Shown here: one piece after another, positions 34,126 to 45,300 of the stretch
How positions within the stretch are numbered: the stretch's first letter is position 1
Layout of the letters: each line of letters starts with the position of its first letter
Assembly: GCA_016169945.1 (NCBI GenBank)
Contig: JADLSH010000395.1
Coordinates: 1,002,501 to 1,066,500, forward strand
Direction: 5' to 3'
From: Trachythela sp. YZ-2020
Lineage: Eukaryota; Cnidaria; Anthozoa; Malacalcyonacea; Clavulariidae
Length of the DNA: 64,000 nucleotides
Translations under genes and position numbers: made by a program
Notes under the pieces: generated by a model
The model's database searches: none
Told to the model about the DNA's origin: nothing
What the model saw: the letters and a program-made list of their open reading frames with translations, nothing else

Positions 34126-36352
34126 TCATAATATCCTTATTGATTGACAGTAGTATAAAGTCACTAGCAAAGAATTGTCAAGACTGTTGTGAGCCCAGCT
34201 TAATATGCGGTTCATCGCGCTAAAGCTTCTTTCAACGGTCGCAGTACCAACTTGTAGGGTCTTCGATACCTTGATTAGTTTAAATAAATTAGGGTATAAA
34301 TGAGGATCTACGTTCTTTCCGGCATTGACTAAAATCTTCGCTTGTTGACATTCTGTCTTGAGCAAACCAGAATCAATCCGGAAACAATTTTCATACATCT
34401 CCGTTAATGAGGCCAGGCTGGCGTAGTCGAGATAGTTTAATTTTGACGCAACCAAAGCCTCTATCGCTTTCAGGACTTTGATAGATATTATTGTCGGAGA
34501 AACGTCGTTCCAGTTCTTGAAGGAGAAGGGGAATGGAAGTTGTCTTCAGCCTTTCGCATAATTCACGAGGCGTCGTGGTATCGTTTCTGGTATTGCTCAG
34601 CGGATCTTCATAATCAGGCGTTATGTCGACGGTTGAACACAGCTTGGTTGCGGTTTCAATAATATCATCAATTTCAACTCGACCAAAAGCTTCCTTACTG
34701 CCACCATTTCGCTGCCGACTATAATCCAATTGATACTGATTTCTTGCATTAACTTGCTTAAACCATTTAGGATTGACAAAAACTTTGTGAACAAAGCAAA
34801 GACAGACTATAAATTTACCCGAGAAACTCTGTGATAAAGGCCCGCCGCTGAGTCAGCTTGGCTGGAATTGGTGGAGCTGATCTTTTGAAGGCTCACGAGA
34901 ATAGTTTGGAATCTTCTCGCTATTATGTTTACACCTTCAAACTTACAAGCCCATCTAACTTCAGTAAGCTATTAAGCTGCCATTATGTGCTCCTTGGGAT
35001 CAATATCTCTTTGCGTTGCTTCGAATATTTCCCTCTGGCTAGCGACGTTGCATATCGCCTGCAATGACTTGTAAATCTTTATAACATTGCTCGCTGCTTT
35101 GACTGTTCGAAAATATCCAGCCACGATTAAATTCAAGCGATGAGCAGCACAGTGAACATAAAGTAACCAAGGATAAGATCTCTTGAGCTTTGCGGCAACA
35201 CCTTCATAACATCCACTCATAACAGATGCGCCATCAGCTCCAAGCGCGAGAAGAGTCGACGAAGAAGCAAATTGTTCACTTGTTGGTAAAACCCCTTCCT
35301 TCACGATTGTATTAGCATCAGTTTCTTTCAGTCTGGTAAGCTCGTAAAATCGTTCTTGGACTTCTCCTTCATCATTAATGAACCTAAAACAGGTCGACAG
35401 TTCTTCATGCCCGGCATTGTCTTTACATTCATTAATCAGCATGGAATACATAACAGCTCTTTCGATCTAATCTTTTATTTGATGCCTCATTTCAGTTGCC
35501 ATTGCTTCCACTAATTCGATCGAGGAACGCTTTGATGTGTAATCGTAGGATTTGTACTGCTTTTTCATTGTTTGTCATGAAGTTCCTTAAAGGCCGGGTT
35601 GGTGGATAACATAGCTTTGATGAATTATTTCCACTTTCCTGCGTTTAGTGACTCATCCGTTTCATCATGCCCTCTATATGCCATCTCTTCTACACAAAAG
35701 TAACGATGATATTGCAACAATGTTTTCATGTAGCCACGATTATTCTGCACTAGGGAAGCTCTATCCAGGTCCAACATATTCCAACTCCAACGTCTGGATT
35801 CGCCTTCTGGTTTTTATAGCATTCCCTGTGGGTCATAGACATGAGGTGATCCGAACTTGCGTCATCCGCTTTAAAACCGCGATTATTTCCCATAGCTTTT
35901 ACCCACGAAGAGAACCCTATTTTAACGAACGCCGGATCGCTTTTTGAAGTTCCCGTGCTAAAGGTTTTGCAGGCGAAACAAAATGCTTTGTCTTAAGCAA
36001 CACTGTACTCTAACCAAGGAAAACTCGAACACCAGGTCGCTTGAAGGGAACGGTTCTTCCTTCCGCCTCTGAGATAACTGGTTAGTTTAGGCTGAGATGG
36101 ACCATCTGCCAATGTTGCAAGATCGCTTTCAGTTACTATCTCATTTTCAGGTTGTCCAATGCGTTCTAAGGATGTTGGCGCATCATCATTAGCAGAAACA
36201 GACGTTGAAATTGTTGTTGGATTCAATACAGTTTGGCTGCTTGCTATTCCAGTTGTTGATGTGGAATTCGAAGTCTCTGACTCGTGAAAAGCCGAGCGAT
36301 CCGCTCTCTTCGTGAGATACGAAGTTATTGGTAGTCCAGTCTTCCTTTTCAT
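34126..36352 (-). pseudogene. hAT-superfamily transposase remnant (ZMYM1/DUF4371-like type)
   Basis: Read on the minus strand from ATG 36352: a low-complexity N-terminus (MKRKTGLPITSYLTKRADRS), then SLQATWCSSFPWLEYS. A TAA is at about 35993. The same frame then continues with DKAFCFACKTF, the TTF-type zinc-finger region. Further stops and shifts follow near 35790 and 35480-35600. The frame 35451-34972 holds LLALGADGASVMSG and YVHCAAHRLNL, the RNase-H-like core of this group. More shifts follow near 34970-34730. The C-terminal frame (34455-34126) has GTATVERSFSAMNRI, the hAT dimerisation domain. Cut-and-paste transposases of this type act on 8 bp targets. At least four breaks make it inactive. 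Terminal repeats were not found. Confidence 0.85.
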
Positions 36353-36579
36353 ACAACGAGAAGTTTTTTCAGAAGCGAATTTGGAGAAATATTACGTATT
36401 TGTACTTTTGTAGTGTGTTGGGGATTGCCTGTCTTTGTTTCGCTCAACAATTCACAAAAACTACACATACTAAACTAACTTTCCAACCTATATTTATACT
36501 AACTAGAGCAGTACATTTTTAGAACATGACATAATTATATTGCGCACGTTATGCAAATTAGCAAAGTCATCTTCCCGTA

Positions 36580-37756
36580 ATTTAATAAGGCTCTATTCTC
36601 GGCCCATTGCTGTTTCTCTTATATGAAAATCATCTCTCCAAAGCCGTGGTTAACAGTAACATCGCAACATTCGCCGGCGACACAAAGATCTATAAAACAG
36701 TAAACTCCATCTCCGACGCAGCGTCGCTACAGGAAGATCTTAGCAACTTCGAGGTATCCACAACTGATGTAAATCTTGCTCTAAACGTTGATAAATGCAA
36801 AGTGTTGAGAATTACAAGAAAGCACAAGAAAGTAGACTACCCTTATAAACTACGCGACACCATTCTAGAAACTACAGATCACGAGCGTGACTTAGGAGTG
36901 TTGACGTCATCAAATCTGACCTGGTCGAAGCAAGTAGAATGCCAAAGCACGAAAGCAACCAAGGTATTAGGGTATGTAAGACGATAAACACTAGACATAA
37001 GTTCGTCGTACTCTGTATTTGTCTCTAGTCCGTTCCCAACTTTGCTATGGTTCTCAAGTCTGAACTCCTCAATCAATTCAGTTGATCAAGCGTACGGAGA
37101 GAGTGCAAAGACGAGCCAAAAAAAACATCGTCTAGAGCCAGAGACTGGAAATGTTAGACATGATTCCCCTGTGTTATTGGCATGAGTTTCTTGATATGGT
37201 GTTTTTCTTCAAACTCACTCATGGGATCTCATATATGAATGAAGAATTACTTCCAAAACTTCGAAACCAAGAAAGGGTTACAAGGTCAGCTGATCCGGAC
37301 GGCATGTGTTTCGAAACGATAAAATGTAGGACAACAATATATCAGAAGTCGTATATGACCAGATCAACCAGAGTGTGGAACATTTTACCGAAGAACTTGA
37401 CAAGAAGATCCACTTCATTCAATGATTTTAAAAACGGTCTATATAGTTATTATAAATCGGCTTCAAAAAATATTTTCGACGTTGAAGATCCGCGAACATT
37501 CAAATCTATATGTTTGTCTTGTAATAAATATCGTAGTCTGTCCAGTTCAAAATTGTGTTGTTTTTAGTTAAATTCCAGTGTCATTTCTTTGTACTGATTG
37601 TTGTAACTGCAGATGATTTATGTAAGGTACCGCTATAATTGGCGTAAGCTGTTGCGTGTACTCTGCCATGTGCCTGTTATGTAAATGATAGTGATAGTGT
37701 GACTTGATGTAAATGACGAAGTTAAATAAAAATAAAAAATAAAATAATAATAATAC
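36580..37756 (+). pseudogene. 5'-truncated LINE (CR1/L2/jockey-like), RT end and C-terminal part
   Basis: The segment starts in GSILGPLLFLLYENHL (RT motif). It has FAGDTKIY where the catalytic FADDT is expected, so one Asp is lost. It continues through LNVDKCKVLRI and HERDLGVLTSSNLTW to VLGYVRR, then has stops near 36988-37150. The C-terminal domain (37151-37567) keeps LDMVFFFKLTHGISY and TRSTRVWNILPKNL. A 3' tail of A-rich AATAA units (37719-37756) marks the end. Such LINEs integrate by target-primed reverse transcription. Confidence 0.8.
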
Positions 37757-38300
37757 CCTAATCTGATTATATCTACCACGCATTGCTAACTCGTGTCCGT
37801 TTGCGTGCATTCGAGCACACACGAGCTATGACTAAGCTTTACTAAGCGAAATTTGTTCATTTAATTAATACTAAATTTGTATATAATGTTCTAAGGATAT
37901 ATTACTATTGTAAGTAATTACAATAACGAGGAAAATTAGAACGTATTTTCAAATCCATGGAGCATAATAAGTTGCACAGGATTGAAATGCTAATTGCAGT
38001 GGATGTTAGGCAAATTTATTATAGTGTTTGCAGTTTTTTTGAGACACCCTGTACAACAGTCATCTTCGTGAAGTTGTAGTATATATGCATTTTGTGGACA
38101 CATTACTGCGAGTCTCGTAAGTAAATGTCATCATTGACATCGCTTAACGATCGAAATTGTTAAAAATCCGCAAAACGATTTTTCTCAACTCTTGCAACAG
38201 GCGCTTCTTTAAATGTCATTGTCGATTTTTTGTTCTTTTGAAACTTATACTATTGTTTAGCGGCGAAATTTCCTGCTGCACGACAATATTTGAATGCGTA
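37757..38300. other. Gap without a gene
   Basis: AT-rich sequence lies between the LINE tail and Helitron-like copy 3. Nothing supportable is seen. Confidence 0.4.
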
Positions 38301-38869
38301 TTAAACTACTAGAAATACATGCATGCAGCAACCCCTCGCTGCAGCTAAAAACCGTTAGACAGTTCCCAACATTATACTAAGGTTTTTTGTCGCAAATTCT
38401 GCTATGCAAAATGCAAGAAAAAGGCCGTTGCACCAGCAATCTTGCTTCTGGAAATGGGATTCGGTCAATCACTGGCGTGTTTGATATCTTCGATTCAGAC
38501 AAAATTTTCGCTGAAAAATCCCCCCCCCCCCCTTTAACGACGCACTCAAAGGACAGCGCCATATAAATGAACTTCTTGACATAAGCGTTTTCGTTCATCT
38601 CAAATGAGTTTGAAGGGAAACAATACTCTAATAGTCTGAAAGGAAATATATTTAGAGTTAGAAGTTAAGGGTTTTTCACAGGGTTTTTTTAAAGATACGC
38701 AACGGAAATATTTTTCAAGTAGTGGAAGCACTGTAGTCATGGCAATACCGACCCAAAATAACACAAACATTTTAGTGGCTGTACAAAACAGGGTACAAAA
38801 CGGCAAAAAGAATGTAAAAATAGTTAAAACAGCCATGGAATTCCCGAATTTATGATGTAGGTATGTTAT

Positions 38870-39148
38870 TTTTTTTTATTCAACTTCGCCTCAATGGCAG
38901 GGAGTCCACAACAGCGTCAGCCAATTACTGTGGCCCCATTGTTAGTTCCTAAGGGTTAGTATTAGAGGGAGGAAACCGCAGTACCCTGGGAAAACCCTCG
39001 AAGCACAGGAGAGAATCTCAACTTACATGAGCTATTTGAGCACACTGCCGATCTCATGCGAGTACCAACAGTGACCTCGACCTGTTGTGAAACAGGCTCA
39101 ACTCAGTGGTAAGAAGCAGCGCGCTAACCGCTTCCGCCACCCGTGCTA
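38870..39148 (-). mobile_element. tRNA-derived SINE inserted in Helitron copy 3
   Basis: On the minus strand a tRNA-like head has a box-A-like GGTGGCGGAAGCGG (39128-39142) and box-B-like GGTCGAGGTC. The body contains CGAGGGTTTTCCCAGGGTAC and GGTTTCCTCCC. The element ends in an A-rich tail (AATAAAAAAAAA) at about 38870. The sequence is absent at this position in copy 1, which supports an insertion. Confidence 0.75.
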
Positions 39149-39536
39149 CCCTTATTACTCATTATATGAGCTTTAACCTAATGTAAAAGTCAACCTTCCG
39201 TTCAAATATAACGTTTCGAAAAGTTCATAAAACTAAACTGCATTTTACCGATAAATTCCTTTTTGAAATGAAATCAGTTTAAAATATAAGCGTAAAAATG
39301 ATTTCGTTCTCCTTTTAATTAAGACTTTTTGTTAATATAAAATATAAGATACTTTAACCGGAAATAAATGAAAAACTATCAATATAAAACTGGAGTTTTT
39401 AGAACAAAAATACATCAACACTTTTAATAATATAACAAACCTGCCTCTGTATATTTTACTTTTTTCGATAATTTATCCCTTGGACTCTTCTCATCTTTTT
39501 TGCTAAAGTAAAAGCGATAAGATCCGTCCCACAGCT

Positions 39537-40842
39537 GAATTTGAATTTGAATTTATTAGATTTGTCTCAAAAATTACACAATCATAGATAAGTATTTACA
39601 AAGGTCAAAAAAGTATTAATTTACAAAAGGGTAATAATAACAGTTTACAAGAGTAGGTATTTATGTGACGAGGAGGTTTGTTGAGAAACCACTTGGCTTA
39701 TTATGTGTATCAAACTTCCTCTTATGTTTAATTTATCTCAGTGATAATTATATGAACAAAATTGGTTATATTAATTAACTATAATATAAGACGAGCAGAG
39801 ATGCTTTTTAATTTTTTTGGTAAATGACGAATATGATACACTATTTATTATATTATTATTTAGATTGTTATAAAGAAGTGGACCTTGATATTTAATTGAA
39901 AATTGCCGCAGATTTGTTCTTGGAGTTGCAATGTAAAATTCATTAGTTCTCCTAGTATTATAATCATGTACTTGCCGTTTTAAAAGAAATAGGTTTTCAA
40001 AATGGTCTGGTAAAAGATTGTTCATGTACAAGAACATAAATTGGCCAGTTTGTAATTTACGGAGGTCGTGAAATTTTAGTAATCTTAGATTTTTAAAGAT
40101 CAAATTGGCATGAGAATTGAAACTACTATTGTTTAAAATTCTGACAATACGTTTTTGAAGAATTACCAAACGAGTTAAATTGGATGCATACGTAGATGCC
40201 CACACTATATTTCAATATTGCAAATAGGGATACCCCATCGAGTAGTAAAGAGTTAACAGATATTTTTTTAACAGAAAAAAGCTAGATTTGCGTATTATTC
40301 CTATCGATTTGGAAATCTTATTTGACTCATGATTAATGTGGTATTTACAAGTGAGATGCTCATCTAGAATGACACCTAAGAAAACAATTTCATTTGTTTG
40401 AATGAGTTCTCTGTTATTGAGTACTATTTTAAAGTTTGTTTGTTGATATTTTTGTCTAGGTTTGAATATCATAAATTTTGTTTTATCAAGATTTAAAGAC
40501 AATTTGTTCGCTCTGAGCCAAATCGAAAATGTTTTAGCTCTCCGTTTGTCACATTAACCAAGTGCACTGGGTTTGTATGCGAAAAGAACAAGTTCGTATC
40601 TTCAGCAAAAATAATTAGTTTTGCAGCATCAGAAACATTACATATGTCGTTGACATATATCAAAAACATCAGTGGCCCTAAAATTGATCCCTGTGGAACT
40701 CCACATGTTATAGATTTAAAGGCAGAGCATGAGTTATTAAACTGAACAAATTGCTTTCGGTCAGAAAAGTAACTTTTTATCCAGCTCAATGCTATGCCAC
40801 GTACACCATAATATGCAATTTCTCGTATAATATTCCTATTCC
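39537..40842 (-). pseudogene. 5'-truncated LINE inserted in Helitron copy 3
   Basis: The minus-strand frames read RGIALSWIKSYFSDRKQFV, then GVPQGSILGPLMFLIYVNDI and IIFAEDTNLFF. The catalytic FADD is FAED. After a frame change come LNLDKTKFMIF and VFLGVILDEHLTC (40502-40212). Another break lies at 40206-40211, then the C-terminal domain (40205-39771) with HDYNTRRTNEFY. The 3' tail is a repeated ATTCAA unit (39537-39555). Comparison with Helitron copy 1 shows insertion at GAAGAGCTG, with AGCTG on both sides as the likely target duplication. At least two breaks and the active-site change make it inactive. Confidence 0.85.
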
Positions 40843-41101
40843 AGCTCTTCCTATAAAGTCCCAAAAGCGACTTTTAATTCAGACTTTCTCAAGTTTTTCT
40901 ATGATCTCACTCACTCCACTCCTGACAATCCGCCATACTTTTGAGATCAGTGAGATGACCACCCACCAACCTTGAACCACGCGCCCGCGATTATTGATGA
41001 ACTTTGAAATGGCCTAGCTCTCCTTTTCACGGATGTAAATAGAAAAGCAGGATTAGTACCCTCGCCCCGGGCTGACGCCCGGAACGGCGCTTCGCGCCGT
41101 T

Positions 41102-41211
41102 GGCTCGGGGATTATGCTGAAAAACAATGGATAATTCAATTAACATTCCAATTTGTGGCTCGGGGATTATGCTGAAAAACAATGGATAATTCAATTAACA
41201 TTCCAATTTGT
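41102..41211 (+). repeat. 55 bp tandem duplication covering the Helitron 5' junction
   Basis: The unit starting GGCTCGGGGATTATGCTG is present at 41102-41156 and 41157-41211 without visible differences. Each unit starts with the Helitron 5' terminus and continues into flanking DNA. Confidence 0.9.
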
Positions 41212-42321
41212 GGTTTTATGTTAACAAAACAAAAGCGTACGCAGCGAATAAATTTCACTCACTTAGTGAATACATTTTTACATTGTCATTGGCGTGTTAA
41301 ATTAAACCACCTTGCAATTCCATTGACAAATGTAAATAATCATCTAAATATTTTCTCTGAAATGTTGGGTTTTTATGCTTAGCATGTGATTTATAACAAA
41401 ATGCACCATTAAAACAGTGTTTTGAAAACCTAAAGTTTTTTACAAAATGTAGTCTCAGAATGCTGCAAAATTCGATAGCTTACTAACATATCTGCCTAAG
41501 TCAGTTTTGAAGAATTTTAGTTGTTTGACTTAGCCAGGCTTCCAAAGTGTAACACAGCTCCTTTGTGTATGTCGATTTTCAATTATGCATGTGCTCTCCA
41601 TGACCAGAAATGCGCGACATGCGTAAGTGCGCATGCGCAGTATAAAAAAACATGGCGTCCACATATGACTTATAAATTACTATATGAATTTCCCAAAAAG
41701 CTAAATAGAAGTTTACCTAGATAGAAATTCAAATTTGCGGGACTCATTCTAAGCTGTACACCATCAAATGATGACTTCGAGACATATTTGAGGTTTATAT
41801 GAGCAAATCGAATGTTTCCGAACGAAATGTGTACTTTTAGTGTCATACCTGCTTAATAGTCCCCATTAAATTCGTCAAATTCACGGTATTCATAGTACGC
41901 TAGCAGGTAAGACAAGATCGTTAGTCAATTTGCACAACTAGAACATTGAAGTTCAACTATCGAACAACACGATAATCCATTTTTCTACCTTGTTGAGTGC
42001 TGTTGGATGTTTCCATTTTACGCATAAAAAACGACGTTTTAGACTTTACAACAGGAGAACATCGATACTTTGCTTTAGGCAGATAAACATTGAATGCCTT
42101 GTCTTTGAAGACAAAAATTTTCACTTTATAATTCATAATACGCGCCTCCCAATGTATCAAATTGAAGCTAAAAGAACGGGCTTTGCTTCAGGTTGTAAAA
42201 TTTGAAGCTGCGGTATTACTGCTCAGCGTATTAGGCATTTGTATTTTTACTTCCTGTCATTTTTTAACTTCCGGCACATTTAGCGCGCATTGCGCGAAAT
42301 TCGAAAATAGATCCTTCTGTA
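41212..42321. other. Gap upstream of the nine-exon gene, no coding sequence called
   Basis: Short frames only. The part just before 42322 (GCGCGCATTGCGCG near 42280-42296) is locally CpG-rich and would be the place for a promoter of the downstream gene. That is inference. Confidence 0.35.
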
Positions 42322-45300
42322 GTGATGGCCAATGCATTGGAGAAATATTCTAATACAAAATTTAAAAAAGATATAGTTGTTGATACTGAGCATTACTCGC
42401 CCTTTATTAAAAAATTAGGCGATGAAGCTAAAAATATTGCCTTCACAATTCAGCTGCCTTGGGAACAACTAAACTCTTGGTACCAGACCAAGCAAAGCGT
42501 ACTAATCGAATATTCATAGGTGCAAATTTTAAATGCATTTCTAAGTAAACGATATCCTACGAAGATTCAAGAAGACTGTCCCAGAGTAGAGGAAAACCTG
42601 CGGAAAAGTTGCTCTCAGGCGGCACGGAAAATCGTCAGGACAAGGGGGAGAATTCATGAAGATCTGTTCAGGAAAGTCAAGAGTTTCGCTGTGCAACAGA
42701 AGGAACTTGTAACAGCTGAAAGGGTGAGTGCCTTGCAAAGTGATATATTAAGACTCGAAAAGGCTAACGCACTGGTTGCAAGTCAAAATACACTACTAAA
42801 CCTTAAATATAACGAGACGTCGACACTGGTAAACAAAATGCAAACAACAATTGATAAAGCTAAAGTGGATATAGAAAAATTGAAGCAAGAAAATGAAAGT
42901 TTATATAACATCTCCCCTCAAAGAAAATTTGAAGACAAAGGGAAAGCCATTACCGAAGTTGGAAAACGGCAGCAAGAACGCAAGCTCAAAACCTTAGAAA
43001 CAAGAGTAGAGCAGGCATTGTGGTTCAGTGAATCCTTTGGGCTGCAGTTAGATAAAGTTAAATTGGTCGACCACTTGGGGAATCCATATTCTCTTTCATT
43101 TGGAGAAAAAGGAAGGAAGTCTTACAAAGATCTCCCCACTGAAGAGCAGCAAAAAATCCAAGAAACATTGCATATCATGGACAAATTTTGCATCAGTGAT
43201 GCTTCATATCATGAACTGACCTGTTGTCCAGGAGGAGAAGAACTTCCCAGGTCTTATCTCATCAAGCAGTGTAAAGAAGACCTAAACAAATTCTTCTATA
43301 TTGAAAGGACACCTGGAGATGCAAATGGAGCTGCTCTTAATTTCCATGATGAGTTAGGGGTGGTGATTGAAAAGATGGTAAGATTTCTTTGAAATATTTA
43401 TGTACTATATACTCTGTACACCAGGCCCATGTTGAGGAGTCATGGAGGAACCGAGTACAAGTGTTCCCCTAATTAAGCTTGCATGGTTGCATTCAGACTT
43501 TTAATGAAAGTACTATAAAAAGGTGCAACCTTCATTTTTAGATTGAGGCTGATGAGAAACTAAAAGATGCCCACTTCAAGGTGAAAATCAGTGGTGATGG
43601 GGCGAAGATGACACGCTTGACAAACTTCATTATCATAAGTTTTTCAATCCTAAATGTTGAAGACACAGTAATGACATCAAAAGGTATTGCCTTATCATAT
43701 TGTATAGAATACAGGTGTTAGAGCTTAGGATAACAAATATAATTTTAGTATACAAAGTGAATGTAACAAAAAAATTCAGTTTAAAACCTGCTCTTACTCA
43801 GAGTTTCATACTACACAATCATTAGCAGCTGATGATTGTGCATTGTGAACTCTGAGTAACAACATTTTTTAGATTTGAAGTACTGTATGTTTTTGTTTCA
43901 TTTCATTTTGTAATTAGATAACTAGTTTTAATTAATAAATAATATATTTCTTTATATATAGGGAATCACACAGTTGCTGTGATTAAGGGTCATGCTCTGT
44001 TGAAAGATTCATGCTCCAAGATTTTTGATGACATCAATCAGTTAGCAAGATCAGGAAAAATCAAAATTAAGGACAAGGATGTATCCATTGAATTTTTTGT
44101 TGGGGGTGATTACAAGGTAACCTATAATAATCCATCATCGCTGAAGCTTTGGGCACAGGAGGCAATAAGTAGCAGAGACTTGTTGCAAGCGACACGTCCC
44201 AGGGATTGGTTGTGAGCACTGTCCCAGGCCATTGGCCCTTGCATCTGTTAAACATGCTAAGCCTTTCCAATTTTAAACTAATTAAAATATATATGTTTGT
44301 ATTTTTTAAGTTTCTCTTGCTGATACTTGGATTTAAAGGGGCCACCTCTGATTATGCTTGTATTTGGTGTAAAATATACAAGTTATTAAGGTATAGTGAC
44401 TTAGTGAGTGCATCTCACAGTGTGTAAGGAAACTATCTGATCAGATTTACCTGATATCATGTTTGTCATTTCTGATTTAGATGGGATATGTCCAAAGCAA
44501 TGGCGTACTGGGAAACAAACAATTGTCGTTCACTCAAAGACATCAAAGATTGCGCCTTAAAAGATCAATTTTCTTTCCAGCACCAGCCATTGCTGGAAGT
44601 AAAGCTTGAAAATGTTGTATTGGATGAACTACATTTAATGCTTCGCATCACAGGTGATCATAATGATCTGTTTCGCCCCAATATACTCTTCTTTGTTTAT
44701 ACTCTATTTAATTATATTGTTCTACTCATCAAGGGGGGAAGGGTTAAGCATAAATGAGTTGGTTAAGATTCCTGTTGCAATGAGATCCGTATAGACCTAG
44801 AGAGATATCATTTTGTAACAGGTCATCATATTTTGGCAAGCATGGCTCTGTTCTACTACAATCTCAAAAACTGACATAGTTAACTAAATACCTGCAAGCA
44901 TGAACACAGCAACTTCACGGATGTAAAATTTACCACAAGCCATGTTTGTATTAACAGTCAACAACCAAACGGATCTCTTTATGTGTTGAACTCACTGGTA
45001 TAATTTTATGAAGCTTAAACATAATCATAATAAAATATTCTGTTGATTGAATATTTGAATTACTAATTAGTGTTAAAAAGCCAGCGCCACCCCCCCCCCC
45101 CGAATTTTTTTCTCCTCTGTTCAAACTATTGTAAACTTTTGTTTCTCTGATTTTATCAAATATTGTAGACATCTTGACAAAGAGTTTAATCAATGAAGCT
45201 CTAGAATGGGACATCAAAGATAACACCAATAAAGCACCAAAGGATAGGACAAGAAAACACCTGTCAGACCTTGTCAAGTGCATCCAGGAATGTGGTGTGT

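Larger units (their letters stand above)
38309..41111 (-). mobile_element. Non-autonomous Helitron-like element, copy 3 (split by a LINE and a SINE)
   Basis: On the minus strand it starts TCCCCGAGCC at 41111 (preceded by A) and ends GCATGTATTTCTAG at 38309 (followed by T), exactly the A|T target of Helitrons. Near the 5' end are two hairpins (AACGGCGC-GAA-GCGCCGTT and CCGGGC-GTCA-GCCCGG). Near the 3' end is GCAGC-GAGGGGTT-GCTGC, about 16 bp before CTAG. The element is interrupted by the SINE at 38870-39148 and the LINE at 39537-40842. Removing both restores colinearity with copy 1. The 5' junction is partly duplicated (see 41102-41211). Confidence 0.75.

Noticed and set aside
42484..42519. 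A 40 nt intron (GTACCAG ... TACTAAT ... ATAG) that would remove the TAG from the nine-exon gene
   Set aside because: It is shorter than usual animal introns, and splicing it would shift the frame into a stop a few codons later.
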